From positions 1,116,001-1,180,000 of the forward strand of contig NZ_JAJOMX010000001.1 in the NCBI RefSeq assembly GCF_024699925.1: a stretch of 64,000 nucleotides of DNA, written 5' to 3'. A program made the translations under genes and the position numbers. Position 1 is the first letter of the stretch. The number at the start of each line of letters is the position of its first letter. The notes below the pieces were generated by a model that was not told the origin of the DNA, did not search any database, and worked only from the letters and a program-made list of their open reading frames with translations. Shown in pieces: positions 36,596 to 44,367 of the stretch. The stretch comes from Mesorhizobium sp. J428 (GTDB lineage Bacteria > Pseudomonadota > Alphaproteobacteria > Rhizobiales > Rhizobiaceae).

Positions 36596-37414
36596 TCACG
36601 TCATGCGATTGAGCGAACCGCCGTCGATGACGATCAGCGAGCCGGTGAAATAGGCACCAGCAGGTGACGCCAGCAGCAGCGCCAGGCCCTTGATGTCTTC
36701 GACGTCGCCGATGCGGCCGATGAGCGACTGGCTTTCGAAGGCGGCGCGGTCGGCCTTGTTGCGCAGACGGCCGCCGGCAATGTTGGTGATGAAAGGCCCC
36801 GGCAGGATCGCGTTGACACGAATGCCGTATGCGCCGAGTTCCATCGCCATGTGACGCACGAAATGGTTCACCGCTGCCTTGGCAGGCATATAGCTGGTGC
36901 CGACGATGCTCTCGCAGATTTCCGAGGCGATGGAAGAGGTTACAATGATTTCGCCGCCGCCCTTCGGCTTCATGTGCCGCACCGAATTCTTCACCGTGGT
37001 GTAGACTGAGGTGAGGTTGATCTCGATGCCACGGTCCCACTGCTCGTCGGGAATGTTCTCGATGGCGCCTTCGGGGTTGCGTTCGCCGGTCGGCGTGTTG
37101 AAGCCCGGGCCAGGGTCGATACCGGCATTGGCGAAGACGGTGTCGATACGGCCGTGCTTTGCAGCCACCGTGTCGAACGCCTCGGCCATGGCAGGGCGGT
37201 CGCCGACATCGACCACCCGCCCCCAGACATCGCCGCCGCCGGCGACCAGATCGGCTACAGTCTTCTCCAACCCGACCGGATCGAGATCGAGGATGCACAC
37301 CCGCGCACCTTGCTGAGCCATGATCTCGGCATAGGCGCGGCCGATGCCGCTGGCACCGCCAGTGACGATCACCGACTTGCCGCGCACGTCGAACATTGCC
37401 TCAAGGCTTGGCAT
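36596..37414 (-). CDS. Short-chain dehydrogenase/reductase
   Basis: A 272-residue classical SDR. The nucleotide motif is VTGGASGIGRAYAEI, the core is FANAGID, the catalytic serine is in TSSIASE, the YxxxK pair is in SYMPAKAAVNHF, and the PG motif is ILPGPFITNIAGG. It oxidises or reduces a hydroxyl with NAD(P). It lies between two binding-protein genes and has a GGGAGGA ribosome site. Substrate unknown, presumably an aromatic or alicyclic intermediate. Confidence 0.9.
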   Translation of the reverse strand: MPSLEAMFDVRGKSVIVTGGASGIGRAYAEIMAQQGARVCILDLDPVGLEKTVADLVAGGGDVWGRVVDVGDRPAMAEAFDTVAAKHGRIDTVFANAGIDPGPGFNTPTGERNPEGAIENIPDEQWDRGIEINLTSVYTTVKNSVRHMKPKGGGEIIVTSSIASEICESIVGTSYMPAKAAVNHFVRHMAMELGAYGIRVNAILPGPFITNIAGGRLRNKADRAAFESQSLIGRIGDVEDIKGLALLLASPAGAYFTGSLIVIDGGSLNRMT

Positions 37415-37687
37415 TGTTTCCTCCCAGCCAATGCTATCCGAAAGTCCGCGCACCCTTGGTGGCGGGCAGCAGCCCTCAGCCCCGGAACAGGCCCAGGCGT
37501 AATGGCGCATGTCTTCGGAAAGGCTCCAGATACCTCCCAGCAGATGGAGCCGATTGAGAAGCATAACGCTTCGTGTTCGCCTGCAAGTCAAATGCGGAAA
37601 GCACACCTTTATATATCATTCGGGCATATTTTCCGGCGATCCCAGGCACAGATTATGTGCGGCCGAGCATGCCTGCCGCACACGACA
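37415..37687. promoter_or_regulatory. Intergenic region with an ATA-N11-TAT motif at 37613-37629
   Basis: These 273 bp separate the SDR gene from the upstream binding-protein gene, both on the minus strand. No gene is seen. ATATCATTCGGGCATAT at 37613-37629 has the same ATA-N11-TAT spacing as the motifs at 22573 and 28159, although only part of its spacer matches. It lies in an A/T-rich patch and may mark an internal promoter for the SDR-LivK-LivGFHM transcript. Confidence 0.45.
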
Positions 37688-38959
37688 TCAGGAGAGCGCC
37701 TCCATTTTGCCGCCGGTGGGAATCTCGGGCGCCGCGCCGTTCTCGACGATGACGAGGTCGTAGCCGCCCTCCTTCTTGCGCCACTGGCCTCCGGTCAGCG
37801 GTGTCTTGCAGACATTCTTCGCGGCAAAAGGCGGCACGTTCACGCCGTTCCACGCTACCTTGCCGACCACGGTCGCCATATCCGTCGCTGCGACGGCTGC
37901 CGCCACGGCGTCGCCGTCCGACGGGTCGCTGACGCGGCCCATGACATTGGCCGCGACCTCGAAAAGGGAATGAACGAAGCCGATTGGCTGCGTCCACGGG
38001 CGGCCCGATTTTGCAGTGAAATCCGCCGCCAGTTCGGCCGAGCTTTTGCCGGTCAGGCTGGACTTGAAGGGGTGCGACGGCGTCCACCACACCTCGGACG
38101 ACAGATTGTGACCGGCCTCGCCGAGGGTTTCCACAGATTGCGGGAACAGCAATGCCTTCGCCACGGTCACCACCTTCGGCTTCAGGCCCTGCTGCCGCAG
38201 CTGGCTCCAGAAAGTGCCGAAGTCCGGCGGGATGAGGACACCGGTGATGATATCAGTGTTGGCAGCCTTGAAGGCATTGATCTGTGCCGAGAAATCGTCG
38301 GTGAGATTGTGGAAGCTGCCGGGGTTTGTCAGTGCGTAGCCCTGCTCCGCCAGGCCAGGGCGCAGGCCGCGGTCCGGATCGCCCCAGGCATTGCCGTCCG
38401 CGTCGTTCGGGAACAGGCCGCCCACCGCCTTGTTGGTCGAGAGCTGGTTCCACATCGCGGTGTAGACCTTGATGACGTCTTCCATGCCCCAGAAATAGTG
38501 GAAGGCATAGTCGAAGCTCTGCCAGCTCGAAGGATCGCCGGGGTTGCCCTGCTGGCCGATGAACCACGGCTGCCAGGGCGCCACGGTCGAGATGCAGGGC
38601 ACGCCTTCACCCTCGCAGACACCGGCCACCGGATTGGTGGTTTCCGGCGTCGAGGCGACGAGCATCAGCTTCACCTCGTCCTTCAGGATCAGTTCCTTCG
38701 CCACCTCGGCGGCGCGGTTCGGGTTGGACTGGCTGTCCTTCACGACAACCTCGAAATTCGCGCCATGCTCCGAAGCCAGGAAGGCCGCAATGTTGTAGGC
38801 GTCGCTTTCCGCAAAGCCGGCGAGCGGGCCGGTTTGCGGCGAGACATAGCCGAGCTTGATTTTCGTACCCTGCGCGATGGCCGGCATGGCAAGGCCGGGC
38901 GCCGCGAGCGCCAGTCCCGTCGCCGCCGTTGACTGCATGAAAGTTCGTCTGGTGATCAT
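37688..38959 (-). CDS. Liv-type periplasmic substrate-binding protein (second)
   Basis: A 423-residue type I binding protein. The leader is TRRTFMQSTAATGLALAAPG with a cleavage site near AIAQG. It then shows IKLGYVSPQTGPLAGFAE, SNPNRAAEVAKELIL and the aromatic-rich AFHYFWGMEDVIKVYTAMW. It is a clear paralogue of the protein at 35232. It probably supplies a different ligand specificity to one of the two Liv membrane sets. Confidence 0.9.
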   Translation of the reverse strand: MITRRTFMQSTAATGLALAAPGLAMPAIAQGTKIKLGYVSPQTGPLAGFAESDAYNIAAFLASEHGANFEVVVKDSQSNPNRAAEVAKELILKDEVKLMLVASTPETTNPVAGVCEGEGVPCISTVAPWQPWFIGQQGNPGDPSSWQSFDYAFHYFWGMEDVIKVYTAMWNQLSTNKAVGGLFPNDADGNAWGDPDRGLRPGLAEQGYALTNPGSFHNLTDDFSAQINAFKAANTDIITGVLIPPDFGTFWSQLRQQGLKPKVVTVAKALLFPQSVETLGEAGHNLSSEVWWTPSHPFKSSLTGKSSAELAADFTAKSGRPWTQPIGFVHSLFEVAANVMGRVSDPSDGDAVAAAVAATDMATVVGKVAWNGVNVPPFAAKNVCKTPLTGGQWRKKEGGYDLVIVENGAAPEIPTGGKMEALS

Positions 38960-39027
38960 GTTTTCCTCCCTGTTTCCGATCTGCCGGCCTTTACGGCCCT
39001 CTCTTCACGACAGGCGTTGCACGCGGC

Positions 39028-39678
39028 CTACCGGGCGGCCGCCATTCCGATGTTCTGTCCGCCGGCAAGGTCCGCCAGCACGCTGCGCATCATATCGATC
39101 TCGGCATCCGAAACCTCGTGTCCGCGCCCCGGAAAGAGGTCCGCCCGCAGCTTCGCCCTGCCCCGTCCAAGCTCGAGCGCCGCCTCTGCGAAAGCTGTCA
39201 CGGGTATCCACGGATCGGCATCCGAACCCGTCAGATAGACGGGCAGGCCATTGCGAAGGCTGGCCGGCCGATCGTCTGACGCACGTCCCACCCGGCAGCC
39301 CGTGAAAGCGATGAGGGCATCGACGCCGGACAGTCCCGCAAAGGCATACTCAAGCGACAGGCAGGCTCCCTGCGAGAAACCGGCAAGCAATAGGGGCAGG
39401 CCCGGATACGCAGCCTTCGCTTCCTCGACGTCGGCCTCGAGCTGGTTGAGCGCGGCGCCCAGTGCAGCGCGGGTTCCCGACGTGAGCGGGTCGACCGCCT
39501 TGGCTGCGTACCATGCCCCTTTGGCCGCACGTGGCAACACGAAAGCAACGTCCGGCGCGTCGAGCCGCGCCAGAATGTGCGACTGCATTTCCTCCGGCGA
39601 TTGGCCACGGCCGTGAACGATGACGCAGCTTGCTTGCGCCTTCGTCCTTGGCCCCAGATGCAGCGCGCCGGACACCAT
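39028..39678 (-). CDS. Carboxylesterase/phospholipase family hydrolase (MhqD-like)
   Basis: A 216-residue alpha/beta hydrolase of the carboxylesterase/phospholipase group. The oxyanion motif is CVIVHGRGQSPEEM, the nucleophile is in LLAGFSQGACLSLEYA, the acid is in TGSDADPWIP and the histidine is in FPGRGHEVSD. Its ATG overlaps the stop of the dioxygenase gene (TGATG). The same pair, MhqO dioxygenase with MhqD hydrolase, occurs in hydroquinone and quinone resistance or degradation loci, so a role on hydroquinone-derived esters or adducts is plausible. Confidence 0.85.
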   Translation of the reverse strand: MVSGALHLGPRTKAQASCVIVHGRGQSPEEMQSHILARLDAPDVAFVLPRAAKGAWYAAKAVDPLTSGTRAALGAALNQLEADVEEAKAAYPGLPLLLAGFSQGACLSLEYAFAGLSGVDALIAFTGCRVGRASDDRPASLRNGLPVYLTGSDADPWIPVTAFAEAALELGRGRAKLRADLFPGRGHEVSDAEIDMMRSVLADLAGGQNIGMAAAR

Positions 39679-40637
39679 CAGGCGAACTCGGCTTCTTCCA
39701 GTCCAGCGCGCAGTTCCGCTTCGCGGTCCTTGAACCACGGCGGGAATACCAGCGTCTTGCCGATGGCGCCCGGAGGCTCGTCGCGCGCCCAACCTTCCGG
39801 CGTCGTCCAGGCGAGCTCGAACAGCGCGCCGCCCGGCGAACGGACATAGCAGGACTTGAAATAGTTCCTGTCTTTTTGCTCCGAGATGTCGGTGAAGCCG
39901 AGCCCCTCGATATGGGCCCGAAGCTTCATCTGGTTTTCCTCGTTGCCGGTGTTCAGTGCCAGGTGGTGGATGGTACCGCCTGAAAGTGTCCACGTGCCCT
40001 GAGGCGAGACACGGTCCTCGACGACCTCTACGCGCTGGATGACGCCGTTGTCGTCCGGCACGCGATAGACGGTTCCTTCATGCGTATCGGCCTCCTTCGT
40101 CAGAGGCAGCGCGATGGTCATGAAGTCGTCCATCGAGGTACGGTCGAAGCAGGCGACGAGACCACCGTAGATGCCCTTGATGCCATGCGCCTTGCCAATT
40201 CCTTGTGCCGCGTTGACGATGGGCTCACGCTTGTCGCTGTCGCTCTCCACCAGTTCGTGCGGGATGCCGCTCGGATGCGCGAAGGCGACGCGGTCTGCGC
40301 CGAAGCGCGTGATCTTCTCGGCCTTGATGCCCTTGCCGTTCAGCCTGTCTACCCAGAAGCTGGCCGCTCCCATCGGAATGGCCTGCATGATGGTACGTGA
40401 CTGGTTCGTGCCGCGTCGGCCATAGACCCCGGGCTTGCGAAAGGGGAACGTGGTGATGATCGTCGAGGCGTCGCCGTTCGGTGAGCCATAGTAGAGGTGA
40501 TAGACAGGGATCACCCCGTCGAACAGGACAGTCCGCTTCACGGAATGCAGGCCGAGGGTCTTCGTATAGAAATCGAAGTCCTCCTGGGCTCCGTCGGTGG
40601 ACATTGTCAGATGATGATAGCCGCTGATCTGGTTCAT
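39678..40637 (-). CDS. VOC ring-cleavage dioxygenase, PcpA/LinE/MhqO-like
   Basis: A 319-residue two-module vicinal-oxygen-chelate dioxygenase. The metal ligands fit H in SGYHHLTM, H in TIHHLALNT and E in GALFELAW, as in PcpA-type (chloro)hydroquinone 1,2-dioxygenases. Length and spacing match that family. It would cleave hydroquinone-type para-diols with Fe(II), complementing the intradiol hydroxyquinol enzymes in the cluster. The gene lies 20 bp after the frameshifted intradiol gene on the same strand. Confidence 0.87.
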   Translation of the reverse strand: MNQISGYHHLTMSTDGAQEDFDFYTKTLGLHSVKRTVLFDGVIPVYHLYYGSPNGDASTIITTFPFRKPGVYGRRGTNQSRTIMQAIPMGAASFWVDRLNGKGIKAEKITRFGADRVAFAHPSGIPHELVESDSDKREPIVNAAQGIGKAHGIKGIYGGLVACFDRTSMDDFMTIALPLTKEADTHEGTVYRVPDDNGVIQRVEVVEDRVSPQGTWTLSGGTIHHLALNTGNEENQMKLRAHIEGLGFTDISEQKDRNYFKSCYVRSPGGALFELAWTTPEGWARDEPPGAIGKTLVFPPWFKDREAELRAGLEEAEFA

Positions 40638-40657
40638 GGTTTCCTCCGTTCGTTCAA

Positions 40658-41544
40658 TCAGTCTCGCCGCGTGCGGCAGAGCACCAGTTCCTGTTCGAGG
40701 GATCGCCCCTGCGCGCCTCCATCGCAGGAGTCCGCGCTGAAATGGGCCAGGAGTTCGGGTTTAACCCCGAAAATCGCGTCACGTCCGATGGCAGGATCCG
40801 ATATGTCGAATATATGCGTCGTCAGTGTCTCGTAGCCTTCGGCGGAGACGCGAAAGTGCAGATGCGCGGGCCGCTCCAGGGTGAGCCCGAGTGTCCTCAT
40901 AAGTCGCCCGACAGGTCCGTCCGAAGGCAGCGCATAGCCGCGTGGCATCACCGTGCGAAACGCGAAGCAGCCGAGCGCATCGGGCACGAAACCTGCCGCG
41001 CAGATTGTTCTCCGGCTGACGGTCCGGTTCCTGGTTCTCGTCACTTCCCGTCGCCATTGGCCTGCCAGACCTCGACCAGCGCGCCGGCGAGCGGCTCTCC
41101 CGAAAGGCCGACCACTCGGCCCGAAACGCTGAGTGGCTCGCCCTTGCCATCACGCGAGATGTTGGCTCCGGCCGGCATTTCCGGCACGTCGGCGCGATAG
41201 AATGGACCAGCGATCGTGTTTGGCGTAGCGCCCGCCGGGCGGCGATGGTTCAGATCCTCGATGTGTGAGGACAGGCCCAGGACATCCGCCAGCAGCACCC
41301 ATTCCTGGCGACGCGAATCGGCATAGTGGCCAACCTCGGTCAGAAAATCGGTCGCGGCATGGAATTCGGATGCGGTGAGGCCCAGTTCGTCGGCGAGGCG
41401 ATTGAGGCTGGCGACCAAGGCACCCACCGTCTCGCTAAGGCGTGACGCAGGGCGTGTCGCAAGACGGGCGGCAAAATCCTCCGAAGCCATCTGGCCCGTC
41501 GCCGAAGTGCCGCCACGATGGAGCCTGTGCTGATTGCCGTCCAT
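40658..41544 (-). pseudogene. Second hydroxyquinol-type intradiol dioxygenase (two frameshifts)
   Basis: The N-terminal dimerisation domain and first half of the Fe(III) domain read through VEVWQANGDGK and then stop. Similarity resumes in a second frame as ENQEPDRQPENNLRGRF, and in a third frame as PDALGCFAFRTVMPRGYA to the stop at 40658. Dropping one base near 41041-41044 and one near 40984-40988 gives a 294-residue protein with all ligands (Y in KYENQ, Y in PRGYALPS, HLH in PAHLHFRV). The start is uncertain: ATG at 41544 or 41490. It heads the long dioxygenase-transporter transcript and is divergent from LysR. As read it cannot make a functional enzyme. Confidence 0.85.
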
Positions 41545-41623
41545 CCTCCCAAGGGCCTCCCAACCCTCGATCTTGGGATAGCATGCGGCTTGGCGGGTTA
41601 GGTTGAGATATTCGGCCAATAGT

Positions 41624-41638
41624 ATAGCACTGTGCTAT
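41624..41638. promoter_or_regulatory. Perfect palindrome at the second LysR start
   Basis: ATAGCACTGTGCTAT is a 15-bp perfect palindrome that ends in the LysR start codon at 41637. It sits in the divergent promoter facing the intradiol dioxygenase gene. A nearby GATATT...CCAATA pair (41607-41621) resembles the GATATT...CCAATA pair upstream of the first LysR gene. Likely autoregulatory operator. Confidence 0.6.
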
Positions 41639-42608
41639 GAAGCTGAATGAACGCCACCTTATGCAGCTTGCGGCCGTGCTGGACGCGGGCGGTGTCTCTG
41701 AAGGCGCGGCAATGCTGGGCCTGACACAACCGGCGGTCAGTCGGTCGCTCGCCATGCTGGAGGCAAGGGTAGGCGAGCCGCTGTTCGTGAAGGGCCGCCG
41801 CCCGCTTCAGGCCACACCGCTGGGCATTCAGCTTGCTATACAGGGACGCAGCATCATCACCGCTTCCCGCCGCGCCTCCGACGCGGTGCAGGGCTTCGTG
41901 CGTGGCACAAAGGGGCTGGTGCGCGTGGGCGGCGTGCCCTTTTTCATGGACGCGATGATCAGCACCATGATCGGCACCTTCCAGAACCAGGAACCGGAAG
42001 TGACGATCGAGCAAAGCTACATGAATCAGCCCGAGATCGCGGCTGCTCTCGAGGCGAACCAGATTGACCTCGGCATCGTGCCCATCGGCGTCCTGAACCT
42101 TGGCAGCGGCTTCGAGTTCACCGAGATCCTGCCCGGCCGCAACATTGTTGCCTGCCGGCCCGACCACCCACTGATGCGCAAGCGCCCGCTCGAGGCGCAA
42201 GACCTGACCCGCTATCCGTGGGTGGGGCCGCTGCCGGGGTCGCCGCTGGCGTCCGACCTGCAGATGATCCTCATGTCCATCGGCATGTCCGACCTGCATA
42301 TCCGCTATTCGGGCGGCTCGCTGATGAGCGTCGTGAATGTGCTGGTCGAAACGGAATCGCTGGCCGTGCTGCCTTTTTCGGTGGTGTTCGCACAGCGGCG
42401 GGAAAATCGCATCGCCGTGCTACCTTATGAGATTCCGCAGCCCAACCGCTCGCTCGGCATTTTGCGACGCGCAAACAGCGCACGCTCACCTGCGGCGGAG
42501 CGCTTTGCGGGGCACATCATCGCCGCGTTCGAAGAACTGAAGCACGTCATCCGCCGCCACGAGCGCGCCGTGGTGTGGGGCACGACCGCCAGTGAGAGGC
42601 AGCGGTGA
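41637..42608 (+). CDS. LysR family transcriptional regulator (second)
   Basis: A 323-residue LysR regulator. The helix-turn-helix is VSEGAAMLGLTQPAVSRSLAMLEARVGEPLFV, followed by the inducer domain with RVGGVPFFMDAMISTMIG and EQSYMNQPE. It is paralogous to the gene at 22588 and divergent from the frameshifted dioxygenase, so it probably controls the 41544-31000 half of the aromatic cluster. The start codon lies within a palindromic operator. Confidence 0.92.
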   Translation: MKLNERHLMQLAAVLDAGGVSEGAAMLGLTQPAVSRSLAMLEARVGEPLFVKGRRPLQATPLGIQLAIQGRSIITASRRASDAVQGFVRGTKGLVRVGGVPFFMDAMISTMIGTFQNQEPEVTIEQSYMNQPEIAAALEANQIDLGIVPIGVLNLGSGFEFTEILPGRNIVACRPDHPLMRKRPLEAQDLTRYPWVGPLPGSPLASDLQMILMSIGMSDLHIRYSGGSLMSVVNVLVETESLAVLPFSVVFAQRRENRIAVLPYEIPQPNRSLGILRRANSARSPAAERFAGHIIAAFEELKHVIRRHERAVVWGTTASERQR

Positions 42609-42697
42609 CGGGTTGGGTGTCGGTGCAGGCGCGGCGGGCTCAACGAGCGCTGGTTATCAGTAAGCGAAATTGCTCCGTCACCTCGGAATTTGCGGGA

Positions 42698-42900
42698 CTA
42701 CACCATCATATTGAGGTCGGACCGGCCTTCAACCGCAAAGGTCGAGAACTCCAAGTCGATCGCTCCGAGGTCGGGGTGGTGGAGGCGCTTGATGCCCTCG
42801 CGGGTGCCTGTGATCTCGTTGTCGTTCCACATTCACGCATAGCCTCGGAACTGGCTGGCCAGGAACAGCTCGAAGCGGGCGTCAACCTCGGTGTGGTTCG
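42698..42900 (-). pseudogene. C-terminal remnant of an XRE/MmyB-type regulator
   Basis: Read on the minus strand, this stretch encodes GTREGIKRLHHPDLGAIDL followed by EFSTFAVEGRSDLNMMV and a stop at 42698. That is the characteristic end of the MmyB-like ligand domain of XRE regulators. Upstream, RFELFLASQFRGYA is followed by an in-frame stop at 42833-42835, and the helix-turn-helix half is absent. It is a decayed fragment. It abuts the plus-strand epimerase fragment, as if one deletion removed the facing N-termini of a divergent pair. Confidence 0.6.
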
Positions 42901-43327
42901 ACTTCCGCAGGTGCACGACACGGTAAGGCAGGGCCTTATCTCGCCCTATATCGAGATGGCCCGCCAAAAAGGCGTCGTGGCCTATGTCGACGAAGGCGCC
43001 AACCGCTGGGCCGCGGGCCACGTGAACGATGTGGCCAGGCTCTACGTTCTGGCGCTGGATCGCGCCGAGCCTGGCGCCCGCTTCAATGCCGTAGCCGAAG
43101 AGGGCGTCGCGGCACTAGATATCGCCGAAGTTGTCGCTGCCGGCCTCGGGCTGCCCGCCGTCTCGATCCCGCAAGATGAGGCTGAAACTCATTTTGGCTG
43201 GTTCGCAATGTTCGCCTCGATGGACATCACGGCTTCCAGCACGCAGACGCGGAAAAAACTTGGCTGGGAACCGAACGGGCCCAGTCTGCTCGACGACCTC
43301 AGGGCCATGAACTATTCGATGCCCTAG
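42893..43327 (+). pseudogene. C-terminal remnant of an NAD-dependent epimerase/SDR
   Basis: About 145 codons from VVRLPQVHD through GVVAYVDEGANRWAAGHVND, ARLYVLALDRAEPG and KKLGWEPNGPSLLDDL match the second half of atypical SDR/epimerase proteins. The NAD-binding N-terminal half with its GxxGxxG motif is missing. An open frame continues upstream to 42605 but encodes the antisense of the regulator remnant, not an SDR. It is therefore a truncated gene, not a real fusion. Confidence 0.7.
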
Positions 43328-43551
43328 GACTGAGCCTCATGTCACGCCCCGCCACGGGCCCAGCGCAACGTTCGATGACGACACGCTAGATTTGGCGTCG
43401 ACCGTCCGGAGAACCATGAGTCGGTCAGGCCAGGTTCTCACTCGCAGTGTCCCAGACGGCAATCCGTAATCGTCACCCCCATGAGCAGAGAGCACAGTAC
43501 ACGCTTGACGTGATTGCGGCGGTATCAAACGTCGCCAGAACGGAGGCTGCA
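43328..43551. other. Non-coding or degenerate sequence after the epimerase remnant
   Basis: No convincing gene is seen in these 224 bp. The stretch continues the scarred region that starts at 42690. Confidence 0.4.
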
Positions 43552-43779
43552 GTGACGGGACAGGCATCGACAACAACTCATTTGGCGAGCGCGATCCGAC
43601 GGCGTCGCGCCGCCTTCCTGGCGGGAAGCATGCTGGCCTTCGTCTCGGCCGTCCCGGCTACGGCGCAGACCGCTGTACCCGCACGGTCAACGCAGCAATC
43701 TATCTCCGTGCCGGCGGGTAACGGGCACTCGGCGTCCGAACCGATAGATTTTGGTCCGGTGGTCGTCATTCGCGACTGA
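43552..43779 (+). CDS. Small hypothetical exported protein or fragment
   Basis: A possible 75-residue protein starting at GTG 43552, six bases after CGGAGG. It shows a basic region and a signal-peptide-like stretch (RRRRAAFLAGSMLAFVSAVP, then ATAQ cleavage) followed by a short tail with ISVPAG, a motif reminiscent of the start of TonB-receptor signalling domains. It may be the surviving 5' end of a deleted receptor gene. I do not recognise a function, and the gene may not be real. Confidence 0.35.
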   Translation: MTGQASTTTHLASAIRRRRAAFLAGSMLAFVSAVPATAQTAVPARSTQQSISVPAGNGHSASEPIDFGPVVVIRD

Positions 43780-43970
43780 AAAGGCTGCCCAGCGAAGCCG
43801 GCCGGCCTCGACACCGGCACCATCGCACCGGAGGAGATCGCACTCCATCCTCGTCGAAATCGTCGTTGCGCGCCGGGCGTATTGAACCTTGCAATCGGGC
43901 CGGTTGTCCCCGAAGAGTTATGCGATCGATGCTGCGGCGATATTCTGCGAGCAACCGAGAAGGGTGACAG
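43780..43970. other. Intergenic region upstream of the DUF427 gene
   Basis: 191 bp without a recognisable gene. It likely contains the promoter of the DUF427-OCD-lyase operon. No clear operator was seen. Confidence 0.4.
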
Positions 43971-44345
43971 GTGACCGACCGAAAGATTCTTATTCCCAAC
44001 CCCGACCATCCCATTTCGATTGTCTCCAATCCGAAGCGGGTGGTGGTTCGAGCTGGTGACATCGTCATAGCCGACACGCGCAATGCGTTGGAGCTGCGCG
44101 AGGCTTCATACCCGCCGGTCCAATATATCCCGCGCAGCGACGTTGACATGGTGCAGTTGACGAAGAGCAGTCACGCGACCTATTGCCCCTACAAAGGGGA
44201 TGCTGGCTATTTCAGCATCGATCGTCTGGGCGAAGCTGGCGCGAACGCTGTCTGGACATATGAGGCGCCCTACCCTGCTGTCGCGGACATTTCGCAGCAT
44301 GTGGCCTTCTATCCGGACAAGGTCTCGATCAGTATCGAACCGTAG
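43971..44345 (+). CDS. DUF427 domain-containing protein
   Basis: A 124-residue single-domain DUF427 protein. Hallmarks are VVVRAGDIVIADTRNALELREA, the THxTYCPxKGDAxYFSI core (here SSHATYCPYKGDAGYFSI) and NAVWTYEAPYPAVADI. It starts with GTG after AAGGGTGACAG. The biochemical role of DUF427 is not established. It is the first gene of a short plus-strand operon with the ornithine-cyclodeaminase homologue and the lyase. Confidence 0.88.
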   Translation: MTDRKILIPNPDHPISIVSNPKRVVVRAGDIVIADTRNALELREASYPPVQYIPRSDVDMVQLTKSSHATYCPYKGDAGYFSIDRLGEAGANAVWTYEAPYPAVADISQHVAFYPDKVSISIEP

Positions 44346-44367
44346 CAGCCAGCATCAGGCCATTCGC

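Noticed and set aside
42605..42892. A novel fusion protein joining an unknown N-terminus to the epimerase C-terminus
   Set aside because: The N-terminal part is the antisense of a recognisable MmyB-type regulator end, so the open frame is fortuitous.
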